Of a DNA stretch of 64,000 nt, positions 1 through 19,151 are shown in pieces. The notes beneath the pieces were generated by a model. The model worked only from the letters and a program-made list of their open reading frames with translations, was not told where the DNA came from and made no database searches. The stretch comes from Deinococcus budaensis (lineage in GTDB: Bacteria; Deinococcota; Deinococci; Deinococcales; Deinococcaceae). The stretch's first letter is position 1; every line of letters begins with the position of its first letter. The DNA is taken from positions 241,646-305,645 of the forward strand of contig NZ_JACHFN010000003.1 of NCBI RefSeq assembly GCF_014201885.1, in the 5' to 3' direction. Both the position numbers and the translations under genes were made by a program.

Positions 1-1122
<1,122 letters not shown>

Positions 1123-1142
1123 AAGCCACCAGCTTAGGACTG

Positions 1143-1164
1143 CCCCCGCCTCGGCGGGGGTTTT
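1143..1164 (+). terminator. Rho-independent terminator of lon
   Basis: An 8-bp perfect stem (cccccgcc/ggcggggg, 1143-1150 with 1153-1160) and a two-base loop are followed by TTTT. It lies about 20 bases after the lon stop and just before the end of the convergent thioesterase gene. Confidence 0.8.
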
Positions 1165-1165
1165 C

Positions 1166-1591
1166 TTATGCTCCCCGTTGGTGGGCCTGCCACCTCTCCC
1201 GCAATGCCTCGAAGTTCTCGTCGATCCTGGCCTGCGGCAGGCTCATCTGGGTCGTCGTGCCATGCCCGATCTCGTCCCCGAGTTCCGACACCGCACGCAG
1301 GGCACACAGAATCCGGCGCCCATCCATCCGCTCGAACGTCGCGGTGACGGTCACGGTCATGCCGGGCAGAGCCGAGGCCGTGTGGGTGACCTCCACGCTG
1401 GTGCCGATGCCGTCCTCGCCTTCCTCCAGGAAAGGGAGGATGATCTTGCGCCCGGCTTCTTCAAAGTGGCGGGCCAGCCAGTAGGTCGCGTACACCGGAT
1501 GCACGGCGCCGAGTTCGCCGAACTTCACGGTCATCTCGTCGGTGACGAGCACGGTCAGGGTCTGGGTGAAACCGGGCGGGATCGGGCGCAT
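1166..1591 (-). CDS. FlK-like hotdog-fold thioesterase
   Basis: A 141-residue protein of the size of a single hotdog domain. The N-terminal part ([21 protein letters not shown]) and the centre ([22 protein letters not shown]) resemble the fluoroacetyl-CoA thioesterase (FlK) family, whose members hydrolyse small or medium acyl-CoA esters. The acyl substrate cannot be told from sequence. The gene is convergent with lon. The ATG at 1591 has TAGCCT six bases upstream and no ribosome binding site, so the message is probably leaderless. The family assignment is from motif resemblance; the substrate is unknown. Confidence 0.75.
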   Translation of the reverse strand: MRPIPPGFTQTLTVLVTDEMTVKFGELGAVHPVYATYWLARHFEEAGRKIILPFLEEGEDGIGTSVEVTHTASALPGMTVTVTATFERMDGRRILCALRAVSELGDEIGHGTTTQMSLPQARIDENFEALRERWQAHQRGA

Positions 1592-1597
1592 GGGCCG

Positions 1598-1603
1598 AGG
1601 CTA
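1598..1603 (-). promoter_or_regulatory. -10 box of a probably leaderless thioesterase gene
   Basis: TAGCCT on the minus strand, six bases before the ATG at 1591. No -35 consensus and no Shine-Dalgarno sequence are seen. Confidence 0.5.
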
Positions 1604-1642
1604 GCAGGCGGGTGGAGAGGGCCGCCCGGGCTGCCCCCCCCG

Positions 1643-1648
1643 TAGACT
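1643..1648 (+). promoter_or_regulatory. -10 box of a probably leaderless yihY/brkB gene
   Basis: TAGACT ends seven bases before the ATG at 1656. With the usual 6-7 base gap the transcript would start at or next to the A of the ATG. Confidence 0.55.
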
Positions 1649-1655
1649 GGAGCGC

Positions 1656-2822
1656 ATGAAGTTCGCGGACCTGTTCACCCTGATCCGGGAGGCGGCGCTG
1701 GCCTTTGGGCAGGACAAGGCCCCCCGGCTGGCGGCGGCGGTGGCGTACTACTCGATCTTCGCCATCGCGCCGCTGCTGTTTTTCGCGCTGGCGGTCGCCA
1801 GCGGCCTGCTGGCCAACGTGGACGTGCAAGACCGGCTCTTCGATTTTTTGGCCGAGAACATCAACCAGAGCGCCGTGGAGTTCGTGCAGGGCATCTTGCC
1901 CTCGGGCAGCCAGTTGCAGCAGTCCAGCCTGTGGGCCAGCGTTCTCGGCTTCGGGACCCTGTTTATGGGCGCGACCGGGCTGTTCGTGCAGTTGCAAGAC
2001 GCGCTCAACACCCTCTGGGGCGCCGAGCCGGGGCCGCTGGGGGGCGTGTGGAACATCGTCAAGGCGCGGCTGAAGGCCTTCGGACTGATTCTGGGCTTCG
2101 GCATCGTGATCATCGCCTTTCTGGTGGGCAACACCTACCTGTCGGCGGTCGCGGGGCAGCTGGGCAGCACCATCGGGCTGGGGGCCTTTTTCGTGCGGCT
2201 GGTCACGCTGGGGGTGGGACTGGTCGTGCTGACGCTGGTCTTTGCCGCCGTGTACAAGGTGCTGCCCAACGTCCGGCTCCAGTGGCGCGAGGTGTGGGTG
2301 GGCAGCGCGGTCACCGCCACGCTGTTCACGCTGGGGCAGCTGGGGATCAGCTGGTATCTGGGCCGCTTCGCGCCAGGCAGCGCCTTTGGGGTGGCGGGGT
2401 CGCTGGTCGTGCTGCTGGTGTGGATCTACTACTCGGCGCTGATCTTCTTTTTCGGGGCCGAGGTGACCTGGGTGTACTCGCAAAAGTACGGCTCGGGCGC
2501 GGGCGGGGCCGTGAGCGTCACCAAGAAGGAAGAACTCGTCGCCAAGGGCGCCGACCTCGACCCCACCCCCAGTGAGCAGGAACTGGAGGGCCTGGCGCGG
2601 GCCGCCGAGCAGGGCAAGCCCGTTGCGGGGCGCTGGGGCCGCAGGTGGCAGGAAGGCCGCGCCGCGCTGCCCCGGGTGCTGCCGCAGGTCCCCACCCAGG
2701 CCGAGGGCCGGGTGCTGCCCACCGTGCGCGGGGCGCTGTGGAACGCGCTGACCGCGCTGATGGCCGTCCCCGCCGTGGTGGTGCTGCGGATGCTGGGGCT
2801 GACCGGAGGGCGCCGGAAGTAG
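1656..2822 (+). CDS. YihY/virulence factor BrkB family membrane protein
   Basis: A 388-residue integral membrane protein. The N-terminal stretch with [22 protein letters not shown] is the typical first helix of the YihY/BrkB family (once called RNase BN), and about six hydrophobic segments follow up to residue 280. The C-terminal 110 residues are hydrophilic, rich in Glu, Arg and Gly, and end in one more hydrophobic segment near residue 355. The biochemical role of this family is not settled. The gene stands alone, 12 bp before the end of convergent hisA. The long tail is more extensive than in a minimal family member. Confidence 0.85.
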   Translation: MKFADLFTLIREAALAFGQDKAPRLAAAVAYYSIFAIAPLLFFALAVASGLLANVDVQDRLFDFLAENINQSAVEFVQGILPSGSQLQQSSLWASVLGFGTLFMGATGLFVQLQDALNTLWGAEPGPLGGVWNIVKARLKAFGLILGFGIVIIAFLVGNTYLSAVAGQLGSTIGLGAFFVRLVTLGVGLVVLTLVFAAVYKVLPNVRLQWREVWVGSAVTATLFTLGQLGISWYLGRFAPGSAFGVAGSLVVLLVWIYYSALIFFFGAEVTWVYSQKYGSGAGGAVSVTKKEELVAKGADLDPTPSEQELEGLARAAEQGKPVAGRWGRRWQEGRAALPRVLPQVPTQAEGRVLPTVRGALWNALTALMAVPAVVVLRMLGLTGGRRK

Positions 2823-2834
2823 GGAGGCCGCGCC

Positions 2835-3581
<747 letters not shown>

Positions 3582-3588
3582 GCGGGCC

Positions 3589-3594
3589 AGCATA
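3589..3594 (-). promoter_or_regulatory. -10 box of a probably leaderless hisA
   Basis: TATGCT on the minus strand, seven bases before the hisA ATG. It shares a 55-bp divergent intergenic region with the glycosyltransferase promoter. Confidence 0.5.
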
Positions 3595-3620
3595 GCGGCC
3601 CTGGCGGGAGGCTCCGGGGG

Positions 3621-3626
3621 TACACT
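3621..3626 (+). promoter_or_regulatory. -10 box ahead of the glycosyltransferase gene
   Basis: TACACT lies ten bases before the GTG at 3637, back to back with the hisA -10 box at 3589-3594. Confidence 0.45.
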
Positions 3627-3636
3627 CCGGGGAATC

Positions 3637-4806
<1,170 letters not shown>

Positions 4807-4853
4807 CTCTCCCTCCGGGGCCTTCTCCGGGCCGCCGGATAACCAAGCGAAGA

Positions 4854-4875
4854 CCCCCGCAACCTTCTGCGGGGG
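4854..4875 (-). terminator. Hairpin terminator downstream of tRNA-Leu
   Basis: An 8-bp perfect stem (4854-4861 with 4868-4875, loop of six). Read on the minus strand it lies 11 bases after the tRNA 3' end and is followed by a T-rich stretch (tcttcgctt). It may also serve the convergent glycosyltransferase gene. Confidence 0.6.
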
Positions 4876-4885
4876 CCTTGCGTTG

Positions 4886-4971
<86 letters not shown>

Positions 4972-5061
4972 ACCTGTTTGGTATTTCGCCCGCGCACGGG
5001 CGCGTTTCAGAGGCTCGCTTACTTTAGCGGCGGGTGGGGGGTCTGTCAACCGCTGCGGGCC

Positions 5062-7134
<2,073 letters not shown>

Positions 7135-7151
7135 TCTGTCACGGCAAAAGC

Positions 7152-7193
7152 CGGGGGCAGAGGGCGGGAATCTCCCCTGCCCCTCTGCCCCCG
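7152..7193 (-). terminator. Terminator downstream of mdh
   Basis: A 13-bp perfect GC-rich stem (7152-7164 with 7181-7193) starts 12 bases after the mdh stop on the minus strand and is followed by CTTTTGCC. It separates mdh from the prolyl oligopeptidase gene. Confidence 0.7.
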
Positions 7194-7204
7194 TCCTTCC
7201 GGTT

Positions 7205-8200
<996 letters not shown>

Positions 8201-8290
8201 GGGGTGTACCTCCTGAAAGGTGAGATTGGTCGCCCAACAATAACGCGGGGGCGGGAGTAGGGGCGGGGGCGTTCCCCAGGGGGAGACAGC

Positions 8291-9187
8291 TCACCCCATC
8301 CGCCCCAGCACCCTGATCACCCGTGCGCAACGGGGCGGATCGATGGTCAACCCCGCCTCCAGCCCCCAGAGCCAGTAATCGACGGTGCGGACATAGGTCC
8401 AGGCGCGGGCCAGCCCAGCGTCCAGCCCCGCCGAACTGACGATCCGGTCAAGCGCCCACTCCACCCCGCCGCGCGCCTCAATCTCCTCCAGCCGCCACCA
8501 CAGCAGTTGGGCCACGCCGTATTCCGAGTCCCCGACGAGCACCTGAGGGTCGATGACCAGCCAAGGCTCGCGTCCAGCACGCAGGACGTTCCCGTCGTGA
8601 ATGTCCCAGTTGACGAGCAGGTTTCCGGCCGAGGGGGCAAGGGCGAAGGCCAGGTCAGCCGCCCGCTCCATGACCCGTCGGGGCAGCGGGCGGCCCTGCC
8701 GCTCCCAACGCTCCGGCAACGTGGCCCCCACCTGCCGAGCCACCGCCGCCAGCGAGGGAAAATCCACCGGGGCCGGAACAGCGAGCCGACTCAGCAGCCC
8801 CCCGGCGACATGCAGGGCCTCCTCCACCCCGACCCGGCCCAGGTCCGCCGCACTGTCGAGGCGTTCGAGGAGAAGCACCTGCCGCCCCATGTCCGCCCGC
8901 AGCAGCCGAACAGCGCCCTGCCCGTCCCACAGCGTCAGAGCCGTGACCACCCGCTCCAGAGTGCCGTCCTCGCTCGGCCAGGTGACCTTGAGCACGGCGG
9001 GCGTGCCCGCGCCGCGCACGGCGAAGACCAAGCCCCATTCCCCATGCATGGCCGGACCCTCCACCTCCAGGCCCCAGGCGGCGCAGACTTCAGCGATCAG
9101 ATTGGGCAACGACCCGATCCAGCGGCGACCCGCCTCACCCGACCGGGCGACAGTCCTCGTGGCAAACGCTTCGGGCACGGTGATCAT
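8291..9187 (-). CDS. Aminoglycoside/hydroxyurea antibiotic kinase-like protein, APH(6) family
   Basis: A 298-residue kinase-fold protein resembling the APH(6)/hydroxyurea phosphotransferase family (streptomycin 6-kinase relatives). Visible are the N-lobe Lys ([11 protein letters not shown]), the hinge LLLERL, a variant catalytic loop ([10 protein letters not shown]) and a metal-binding DP motif ([12 protein letters not shown]). ATG 9187 was chosen: it begins one base after the stop of the upstream enoyl-CoA hydratase gene, implying coupled translation; a longer start at 9211 would overlap it. A drug substrate is possible from the family but unproven. Chromosomal relatives often phosphorylate unknown metabolites. 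Confidence 0.75.
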   Translation of the reverse strand: MITVPEAFATRTVARSGEAGRRWIGSLPNLIAEVCAAWGLEVEGPAMHGEWGLVFAVRGAGTPAVLKVTWPSEDGTLERVVTALTLWDGQGAVRLLRADMGRQVLLLERLDSAADLGRVGVEEALHVAGGLLSRLAVPAPVDFPSLAAVARQVGATLPERWERQGRPLPRRVMERAADLAFALAPSAGNLLVNWDIHDGNVLRAGREPWLVIDPQVLVGDSEYGVAQLLWWRLEEIEARGGVEWALDRIVSSAGLDAGLARAWTYVRTVDYWLWGLEAGLTIDPPRCARVIRVLGRMG

Positions 9188-9188
9188 C

Positions 9189-10025
9189 TCAGATCGGCGC
9201 GTCTTCCTCAAACCTCGGCTCGCGCTTCTCGCGCAGGCTGCTCAGGCCCTCGCGCACGTCGGGGCCGGTGAAGCCCAGGAACTCGAGGGCGAGGCTGGTG
9301 TCGAAGGTCGGTCCCATCGCCCGCAGCCAGTTGTTGAGGGCGTATTTGGTCCAGCGGACGGCGGTCGGACTACCCGAGGCGAGCTTGCGGGCCACAGCCC
9401 ACGCGCGGTCGAGCAGTTCCTCGTCGGGCACGCACAGGCTGACCAGGCCGATGCGCTCGGCTTCCTCGCCGCTGACGGGTTCGCCCGTCATCAGGTGGTA
9501 CTTGGCCTTGTTCAGCCCGCACAGCAGGGGCCAGACCATCGCGGCGTGGTCGCCTGCCGCCACGCCCAGCCGCACATGCCCGTCCAGAATCCGGGCCGAC
9601 TTCGCCGCGACGCTCACGTCCGCGAGCAGGGCGACCGCCAGCCCCGCGCCCACGCAGGGGCCGTGGATGGCGCTCACGACGGGTTTCCCGCAGTTGACGA
9701 GGTTGTACACGAGGTCACGGGCTTCTTTCCACACGCGGGCCAGCGCCGTGAAGTCCTGGCTCATCTCCTCGATCAGCGCGAAGTCGCCGCCCGAGGAAAA
9801 GCCCCGGCCCTCACCGCGCACCAGTACGCAGCGGACGCCTGAGGCGGCGTCGATGTCGCGCCAGACATACGTCAGGGCGCGGTGAGCGTCGGCGTCCACG
9901 GAGTTCAGGGTCTTGTCGTTGCGCAGGACGACTTCGAGAATGCCGCCTTCGTGCAGGGTGAGGTGCAGGCCGGGGTAGGCGCCCGGCGCGGTGAGCTGCT
10001 GCGCGGTCAGGGAGTGGGCTGGCAT
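9189..10025 (-). CDS. Enoyl-CoA hydratase/isomerase family protein
   Basis: A 278-residue crotonase-fold enzyme of acyl-CoA metabolism. The oxyanion-hole motifs are seen as [15 protein letters not shown] and [23 protein letters not shown]. The usual second-Glu region carries [14 protein letters not shown], so the exact reaction (hydratase or isomerase) is open. The ATG at 10025 has TAGCCT six bases upstream. It is the first gene of a two-gene unit with the APH-like kinase, which starts one base after its stop. Confidence 0.88.
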   Translation of the reverse strand: MPAHSLTAQQLTAPGAYPGLHLTLHEGGILEVVLRNDKTLNSVDADAHRALTYVWRDIDAASGVRCVLVRGEGRGFSSGGDFALIEEMSQDFTALARVWKEARDLVYNLVNCGKPVVSAIHGPCVGAGLAVALLADVSVAAKSARILDGHVRLGVAAGDHAAMVWPLLCGLNKAKYHLMTGEPVSGEEAERIGLVSLCVPDEELLDRAWAVARKLASGSPTAVRWTKYALNNWLRAMGPTFDTSLALEFLGFTGPDVREGLSSLREKREPRFEEDAPI

Positions 10026-10031
10026 GGGGGG

Positions 10032-10037
10032 AGGCTA
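10032..10037 (-). promoter_or_regulatory. -10 box of a probably leaderless enoyl-CoA hydratase gene
   Basis: TAGCCT on the minus strand, six bases before the ATG at 10025; the six intervening bases are all C on that strand. Confidence 0.5.
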
Positions 10038-10050
10038 ACACCCCCCGGCT

Positions 10051-10647
10051 TCAGGGCAGGCCCACCAGACCCTCACGGTTGACCAGCGCGGCGGGCACGC
10101 CCAGTTCGGCGGACCGCGCCGTGTCGGGCAGGCCGGGGGGGCCAGCGAACAGCAGGGTCGGGCGGGCCTCCAGCCCGATACTCCCGGCCTCATCGATCCG
10201 GGCGAGCAGGGCTTCGAAGCTCCAGTCGCGCGCCCACAGCCGCTTGAGGGCGTGCAGGGCGGCGGTGCCGGGGGGCAGCACGGTCGCCGCTTCGGTCTCG
10301 CGCCCGCCGGGGCGGCGCAGGTGCAGCTCGCCCGTGCTCAGACCCGCGTTGCCCAGCGCCCGGTAAAAGCGCTGCACCGCGTCGTCGCCCAGATAGCTCG
10401 TCAGAATCAGGCCAGCGGCGCGCGGCGCGAGGGTCTCCAGCAGGTCCTCGTCGAGCCGCGCGGGGTTCAGCGGCGCGAGCAGGCGCGAGAGCTGCTCGGG
10501 CAAGTTGGCCTCACGGTAAAAGGCTTCCTCGTAGGCGGCGGGAACCAGCATGGCGGCCGGGACGCGCCCCAGGTGTTCGGCCAGGCGGTGGGTCTCGGCG
10601 CCCACCTGGGACGGCGGCAGCCGGACAGCCTCGCTGAGGGTCAGCAT
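10051..10647 (-). CDS. Hypothetical protein
   Basis: A 198-residue soluble protein that I do not recognise. It has no signal peptide or membrane segment. The composition is rich in Ala, Leu, Arg and Glu, as expected for a mostly helical protein, with a possible alpha/beta segment around [18 protein letters not shown]. The gene is supported by GC-biased third positions, an ATG at 10647 seven bases after TAAGCT, and a location that leaves no overlap with its neighbours. Confidence 0.65.
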   Translation of the reverse strand: MLTLSEAVRLPPSQVGAETHRLAEHLGRVPAAMLVPAAYEEAFYREANLPEQLSRLLAPLNPARLDEDLLETLAPRAAGLILTSYLGDDAVQRFYRALGNAGLSTGELHLRRPGGRETEAATVLPPGTAALHALKRLWARDWSFEALLARIDEAGSIGLEARPTLLFAGPPGLPDTARSAELGVPAALVNREGLVGLP

Positions 10648-10654
10648 GGTCAGG

Positions 10655-10660
10655 AGCTTA
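10655..10660 (-). promoter_or_regulatory. -10 box of a probably leaderless hypothetical gene
   Basis: TAAGCT on the minus strand, seven bases before the ATG at 10647. Confidence 0.45.
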
Positions 10661-10718
10661 GAGGATTTCCCCAGACCGCTGACCGCACGGGGGGTCTTCC
10701 CTGCGGAATACTGCCCCC

Positions 10719-11237
10719 ATGACCCAGCAGCCAGACCGCCGCTTTCCCATCGGCCCCATTCAGGACCTGCCCGGCCGGGACCGGGCCGCGCTGGAGGAGG
10801 TCGCCTCGCGGCTGGAGGGTGCGGCGCGCGAGTGGCGCGCCCTGCTGACCGGGCTGGACGCGGCGGGGCTGAGCCGCACCTACCGGCCCGGCGGCTGGAC
10901 AGTCGCGCAGCTCGCCCACCACGCGGCCGACGCGCACCTGCACGGCCTGCACCGCCTGAAATACGGCCTGACGGTGGAGGGGTACGTGATTCAGCCCTTC
11001 GCGCAGGAGGCGTGGCTGGCCCTGGCCGACGCGGCCTTGCCGGTGGAGGCGGCGCTGGGCCTGCTGGACGCCGCGAACCTGCGCTGGGCGGCCCTGCTGC
11101 GCGGCACCGACCCCGCGCAGTTCGCCCGGCGGGTCACCCACCCGCAGGAGGGCGAGCAGGACCTGTGGCGCCTGACCGCCAAGCACGACTGGCACCTGCG
11201 CCATCACCTCGCGCACGCGCGGCTGGCGCTGGAGTAG
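10719..11237 (+). CDS. YfiT/DinB-type metal-dependent protein (bacillithiol transferase-like)
   Basis: A 172-residue four-helix-bundle protein of the DinB/YfiT superfamily. The start ([20 protein letters not shown]) and [14 protein letters not shown] are typical of YfiT. His residues in AHHAADAH and in the C-terminal [10 protein letters not shown] are the metal ligands. Several family members are thiol S-transferases that use bacillithiol, a thiol reported in Deinococcus, so a detoxification role is an informed guess. The stop lies 3 bp from the end of the convergent histidine phosphatase gene. Confidence 0.85.
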   Translation: MTQQPDRRFPIGPIQDLPGRDRAALEEVASRLEGAAREWRALLTGLDAAGLSRTYRPGGWTVAQLAHHAADAHLHGLHRLKYGLTVEGYVIQPFAQEAWLALADAALPVEAALGLLDAANLRWAALLRGTDPAQFARRVTHPQEGEQDLWRLTAKHDWHLRHHLAHARLALE

Positions 11238-11240
11238 ATC

Positions 11241-11855
11241 CTAGTCCTCCAGGTGCGCGTGGTCGTTGTAGGTCAGCAGCGTCCAACCTGCCGCGCCGCG
11301 TTCCAGGCGGGTGAGGCCGGTGTGCGCGTGGCGGTAGGGAAAGGGCAGCACGTAGCCCCGCTGCGGGGTGGCGGGCCAGCCGAACAGCCCGCACAGCAGG
11401 GCGCGCAGGGCGGCCCCGTGGGTAAAGGCGGTGACGGTTCCGCCGGGCAACTCCTCCGCCCAGGCGCGCAGGCGGGCGGCCACCGCCGCCAGGCTCTCGC
11501 CGCCGCCGGGCGCGGGCAGGCGCCAGGGGTCTCGCTGCCACGCGGCGTAGTCGGGGTCGTGGAGCACGTCCACCGTGGTGGCCCCCTCGTAACGCCCGAA
11601 GTGCAGCTCGCGCAGCCGGGCGTCCAGGGTGAGGTCCGCAGCGGGCAGGGCCAGCCGCGCCGTCTCGGCGGCCCGCCGCAGGTCGCTGGCATAGACGGTG
11701 CCGGGGTTGCCCCCCGCCAGCCGCTGTCCCAGCCGCCGCGCCTGCTCCTCCCCCACCTCGCCCAGCGGCGTATCGGTCCAGCCCTGCCAGCGGCCCGCGC
11801 CGTTCCAGTCGGTCGCCCCGTGGCGAATCAGGGTCAGGCGCAGCGCGGCGCTCAG
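11241..11855 (-). CDS. Histidine phosphatase (phosphoglycerate mutase superfamily)
   Basis: A 204-residue histidine phosphatase. The catalytic N-terminal motif [12 protein letters not shown], the [12 protein letters not shown] motif and the second catalytic His in [16 protein letters not shown] are all present. The substrate is unknown; relatives act on cobalamin precursors, phosphoglycerate or nucleotides. No ATG, GTG or TTG lies close upstream of the fold. The most economical start is CTG at 11855, overlapping the TGA of the upstream thioesterase as CTGA, with GAGG seven bases before it. A far-upstream GTG start is possible but would add residues unlike the family. Confidence 0.82.
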   Translation of the reverse strand: MSAALRLTLIRHGATDWNGAGRWQGWTDTPLGEVGEEQARRLGQRLAGGNPGTVYASDLRRAAETARLALPAADLTLDARLRELHFGRYEGATTVDVLHDPDYAAWQRDPWRLPAPGGGESLAAVAARLRAWAEELPGGTVTAFTHGAALRALLCGLFGWPATPQRGYVLPFPYRHAHTGLTRLERGAAGWTLLTYNDHAHLED

Positions 11856-12313
11856 GGCCGGGCCTCGGGGTCGGGGTGCTGACTGGCGGTGTCCAGCCCT
11901 TCCGCGAGCGGGGGGACCGGGCGCGGCCTCCCCTCCTCGTCGAGCGCCACGAACACGAACACGCCCGTGGTGGCGAGTTGCTGCTCGCCGGAGGCCATGT
12001 TCTCGCGGTACACGTCCACCCGGATGGTCATGGAGGAGCGGCCCACCCGCACCACCCGCGCGTCGAGCGCGACCGCGTCCCCCACCCGGATCGGGGTGTG
12101 GAAGTCCACGCCGTCCATGCGGGCCGTGACCACCGCGCCCCCCGTGCCTGCGTGCCGCACCGCCGCGACGCTGGCCGCCTTGTCCATCAGCGAGAGCACG
12201 AAGCCCCCGAAGGCCGTCCCCAGGTAATTGGTGTCCTTGGGAAAGACCAGTTCGAGCATCCGGGCACGGCTGCGGGGAGCGGGGGTGGTGGGCAGGGCGG
12301 GCAGGTCGGTCAT
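11852..12313 (-). CDS. Acyl-CoA thioesterase, hotdog fold (YciA/BACH type)
   Basis: A 153-residue cytosolic acyl-CoA hydrolase. The signature region [19 protein letters not shown], with [10 protein letters not shown] and [19 protein letters not shown], is that of the YciA/BACH family. Members release CoA from a wide range of acyl-CoAs. ATG 12313 was chosen: it follows TACACT by eight bases and leaves a short N-terminus; the upstream start at 12394 adds 27 non-conserved residues. The gene appears translationally coupled to the histidine phosphatase downstream. Confidence 0.92.
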   Translation of the reverse strand: MTDLPALPTTPAPRSRARMLELVFPKDTNYLGTAFGGFVLSLMDKAASVAAVRHAGTGGAVVTARMDGVDFHTPIRVGDAVALDARVVRVGRSSMTIRVDVYRENMASGEQQLATTGVFVFVALDEEGRPRPVPPLAEGLDTASQHPDPEARP

Positions 12314-12321
12314 CGCGCCCG

Positions 12322-12327
12322 AGTGTA
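12322..12327 (-). promoter_or_regulatory. -10 box of a probably leaderless thioesterase gene
   Basis: TACACT on the minus strand, eight bases before the ATG at 12313. Confidence 0.5.
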
Positions 12328-12394
12328 GCGGCCCCCGGGCCTGGCAAACGGCCCTGCGCGGCGGGAAGGAGCGCCAGAAATGGGGGCAGGACAA

Positions 12395-12423
12395 TTGACA
12401 CCCCCAGCGGCACGTGCCAGCAT
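12395..12423 (+). promoter_or_regulatory. Possible promoter of the branched-chain ABC importer operon
   Basis: A perfect TTGACA (12395-12400), a 17-base spacer and a weak -10, CAGCAT (12418-12423). Transcription from here would leave a leader of about 105 bases before the SD-type start at 12535. Confidence 0.4.
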
Positions 12424-12534
12424 GAACGCACCCACAATTTGTACTGCGTGCAGAGGGGGCCGAAGCGCGGCCCAGAGGTGTTGTCCCGGCTTTTATCGCT
12501 GTGTCCCGCCCCAGGGGGGCACCGGAGGTTCACT

Positions 12535-13674
<1,140 letters not shown>

Positions 13675-13703
13675 ACCGCGTGCTGCCCGGCTGATCGTCC
13701 GTA

Positions 13704-13739
13704 CCGCGCCCTGAGGGTCAGAGGGGCGCGGGCTTTTTT
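13704..13739 (+). terminator. Intra-operon terminator/attenuator between binding protein and permease
   Basis: An 8-bp perfect stem (ccgcgccc 13704-13711 with gggcgcgg 13724-13731) is followed by a run of six T. It comes before the SD of livH, so it probably lowers permease expression relative to the binding protein rather than ending the operon. Confidence 0.75.
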
Positions 13740-13757
13740 CTTTCTGGAGGCTGGTCC

Positions 13758-14618
<861 letters not shown>

Positions 14619-14679
14619 TGCAGGTGAGGGCGTGGAAAGGGGCCGCAGGCGCGGCGGCGAAGCACCGGGGCGTGACCGC

Positions 14680-17210
<2,531 letters not shown>

Positions 17211-17231
17211 AGAGAGCGGCCAGCGGCCAGC

Positions 17232-17269
17232 AGGAGCGGCGCGTAACCTCCCCGTTACACGCCGCTCCT
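17232..17269 (+). terminator. Terminator of the liv operon, next to a GGCCAGC repeat
   Basis: A 16-bp stem with one mismatch (17232-17247 with 17254-17269) and a six-base loop is followed by a moderately T-rich stretch. It is preceded by a doubled CGGCCAGC at 17217-17231, a sequence shared with the intergenic element at 57.6 kb. Confidence 0.7.
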
Positions 17270-17290
17270 CCTTTGCTTACAGAAGGCCGC

Positions 17291-17296
17291 TAGACT
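17291..17296 (+). promoter_or_regulatory. -10 box ahead of the guanidine-III riboswitch
   Basis: TAGACT places the transcript start near 17303, about 38 bases before the aptamer. No convincing -35 is present. Confidence 0.4.
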
Positions 17297-17340
17297 TCCC
17301 TCAGTCGCCCCCCCGTGTGGACCAAGGTGGGGGCCGAACT

Positions 17341-17383
<43 letters not shown>

Positions 17384-17395
17384 AGGAGGTCTCTT

Positions 17396-17716
17396 ATGGC
17401 ATGGACGCTGCTCGTGATCGCGGGGTTGCTGGAAGTCGGCTGGGCCATCGGCCTGAAGTACACCGAGGGCTTCACCCGGCCCGTCCCCACCGTGCTCACC
17501 ATCCTGAGCATGGTCGCCAGCATGGGGCTGCTGGGGCTGGCGGCGCGGACGCTGCCCATCGGCACGGCCTACGGGGTGTGGGTCGGCATCGGGGCGGTGG
17601 GGGCCGCCATCCTGGGCATCGTGCTGTTCAAGGAACCCGTGACCCTGGCCCGGCTGCTCTTCCTGGGCATGATGATCGCGGCGATCATCGGCCTGAAGGC
17701 GACGAGCGGAAGCTGA
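17396..17716 (+). CDS. gdx: Guanidinium exporter Gdx/SugE, small multidrug resistance family
   Basis: A 106-residue four-helix SMR protein that exports guanidinium in exchange for protons as an antiparallel dimer. The central Glu13 in [16 protein letters not shown], with Gly10 and Trp16, and the [11 protein letters not shown] segment place it in the Gdx (SugE) subtype rather than the broad-drug EmrE subtype. ATG 17396 has AGGAGG six bases upstream, adjacent to a guanidine-III riboswitch, which independently supports the substrate. It is a single gene, so it probably works as a homodimer. Confidence 0.94.
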   Translation: MAWTLLVIAGLLEVGWAIGLKYTEGFTRPVPTVLTILSMVASMGLLGLAARTLPIGTAYGVWVGIGAVGAAILGIVLFKEPVTLARLLFLGMMIAAIIGLKATSGS

Positions 17717-17728
17717 GGACGGCGAAGG

Positions 17729-19096
17729 TCAGCGGGCGGCCTGGGCGGCGAGCACTTCCCCGGCCGCCCGCTCGCCGCTCTCGACGGCGCCGTCCATGTA
17801 GTTCATCCACACGCGCGCGGTCTCGGCGCCCGCCCAGTGCAGGCGCCCGACCGGGGCACGCAGCGCCTCGCCGTAGCCGGTCCAGGTACCGGGGCCGAAC
17901 AGCGCCCCGTAGCACCCGCCGCTGTGGGGTTCGGCCGCCCAGTCGCGCTCGACCGTTTCCAGCGGGTACCTGGCCTGCGGGCCGAACAGCCGCGCCAGGC
18001 TCTCCAGGGCGGCGGCGCGGCGTTCTTCCCCCGGGCGGTCCATCCAGGCGCGGGCCTCTCCCCCCTCCAGGAAGCCCAGCAGCACGCCGGGAGTACCCTG
18101 CGGCGGACTGTTGTCGAAGGTCACGGTGACCGGGCCGCGCTCGCTGATGGACATGCCGCTCAGGCCCGCCTCGCGCCAGAAGGGGCGCTCGTAGACCGCC
18201 ATGAACTTCACGACCGCGCCCATCGGGAGCCGCTGCTGAAGCTGCGCGCGGCGGGGCGGCAGCGGAGGGTCGAACCCCATGCCGGAGAGCAGCGCCGGGG
18301 GCACGGCCACCACCGCGTGCCCGGCGCGGTGCGGTCCCTGCGGGGTGTGCAGGGTCACGCCCGCCTCATTCCGCTCGACCCGGATGACCGGGCACCCCAG
18401 CCGCACGTCGGGCAGCGCGTCGGCCAGGCGCAGGGCGAGGCTCTGGGCGCCGCCCAGGATCCGGTCTTGCAGGGCGTGCCCGCGCGTGAGGGTATGCCCG
18501 TTGATCCCGCCCCCGTGCGCGGTGTAGGTCAGGGCGTGCAGCAGGCTCAGCTCGGAGGCGTCCGCGCTGAAGACGGCCCCGGCATACAGGCGCATCAGCG
18601 CGCGGGTCTGGGGGGTATGGGCATGGCGGGTGATCCAGCTCTCGAACGTCTGGGCGTCCAGCTCTGCCGCGCCCGGGGCCGTCCAGGGAGCCTCCAGGGG
18701 AATCTGACGGGCCAGCCGCTCGAAGCGGGCGGAGAGCAGGGCGTAGTCGGCCAGAACATGCGGCGGCAGCGGCGGAATCAGGCCCCGGTACCTCAAGGTG
18801 CGGCCCAGCAGGTGCGCGAGGTTTTGCCCGGCGTCGTGCGTGGGGTAGACCTCCAGCCCGAGTTCCCGGATCAGGGCCATGACGTGCGGCTGGTTTGGCC
18901 CGACCCACTGCCCGCCGAGGTCCACGCTGACCCCCGTGAGCGGCAGCCGGACAGTGTGGGTGCGCCCGCCGACCCGCCCACGCGCCTCCAGCACCCGCAC
19001 CCGCCGCCCGGCCCCGGCGAGCCTGCGCGCCGCCGTCAGCCCCGCCAGGCCCGCCCCGACGATCAGCACGTCCACGTCCGCCTGGGTTGTCGTCAT
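17729..19096 (-). CDS. FAD-dependent amine oxidase (monoamine oxidase-like)
   Basis: A 455-residue flavoprotein that oxidises primary or secondary amines to imines. The Rossmann FAD motif is [25 protein letters not shown], followed by the GG doublet region RVGGRTHT. The C-terminal FAD motif is [25 protein letters not shown], and [17 protein letters not shown] precedes it as in plant and bacterial MAOs. No signal peptide is evident. The ATG at 19096 follows TACGCT by five bases. It is convergent with gdx at 12 bp. The substrate is unknown. Confidence 0.93.
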   Translation of the reverse strand: MTTTQADVDVLIVGAGLAGLTAARRLAGAGRRVRVLEARGRVGGRTHTVRLPLTGVSVDLGGQWVGPNQPHVMALIRELGLEVYPTHDAGQNLAHLLGRTLRYRGLIPPLPPHVLADYALLSARFERLARQIPLEAPWTAPGAAELDAQTFESWITRHAHTPQTRALMRLYAGAVFSADASELSLLHALTYTAHGGGINGHTLTRGHALQDRILGGAQSLALRLADALPDVRLGCPVIRVERNEAGVTLHTPQGPHRAGHAVVAVPPALLSGMGFDPPLPPRRAQLQQRLPMGAVVKFMAVYERPFWREAGLSGMSISERGPVTVTFDNSPPQGTPGVLLGFLEGGEARAWMDRPGEERRAAALESLARLFGPQARYPLETVERDWAAEPHSGGCYGALFGPGTWTGYGEALRAPVGRLHWAGAETARVWMNYMDGAVESGERAAGEVLAAQAAR

Positions 19097-19101
19097 GCAC
19101 C

Positions 19102-19107
19102 AGCGTA
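19102..19107 (-). promoter_or_regulatory. -10 box of a probably leaderless amine oxidase gene
   Basis: TACGCT on the minus strand, five bases before the ATG at 19096. Confidence 0.45.
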
Positions 19108-19151
19108 CCCCCTGACCCGGCGCGGCGGGAACGGGCGCAGGTGGGCCGCCC

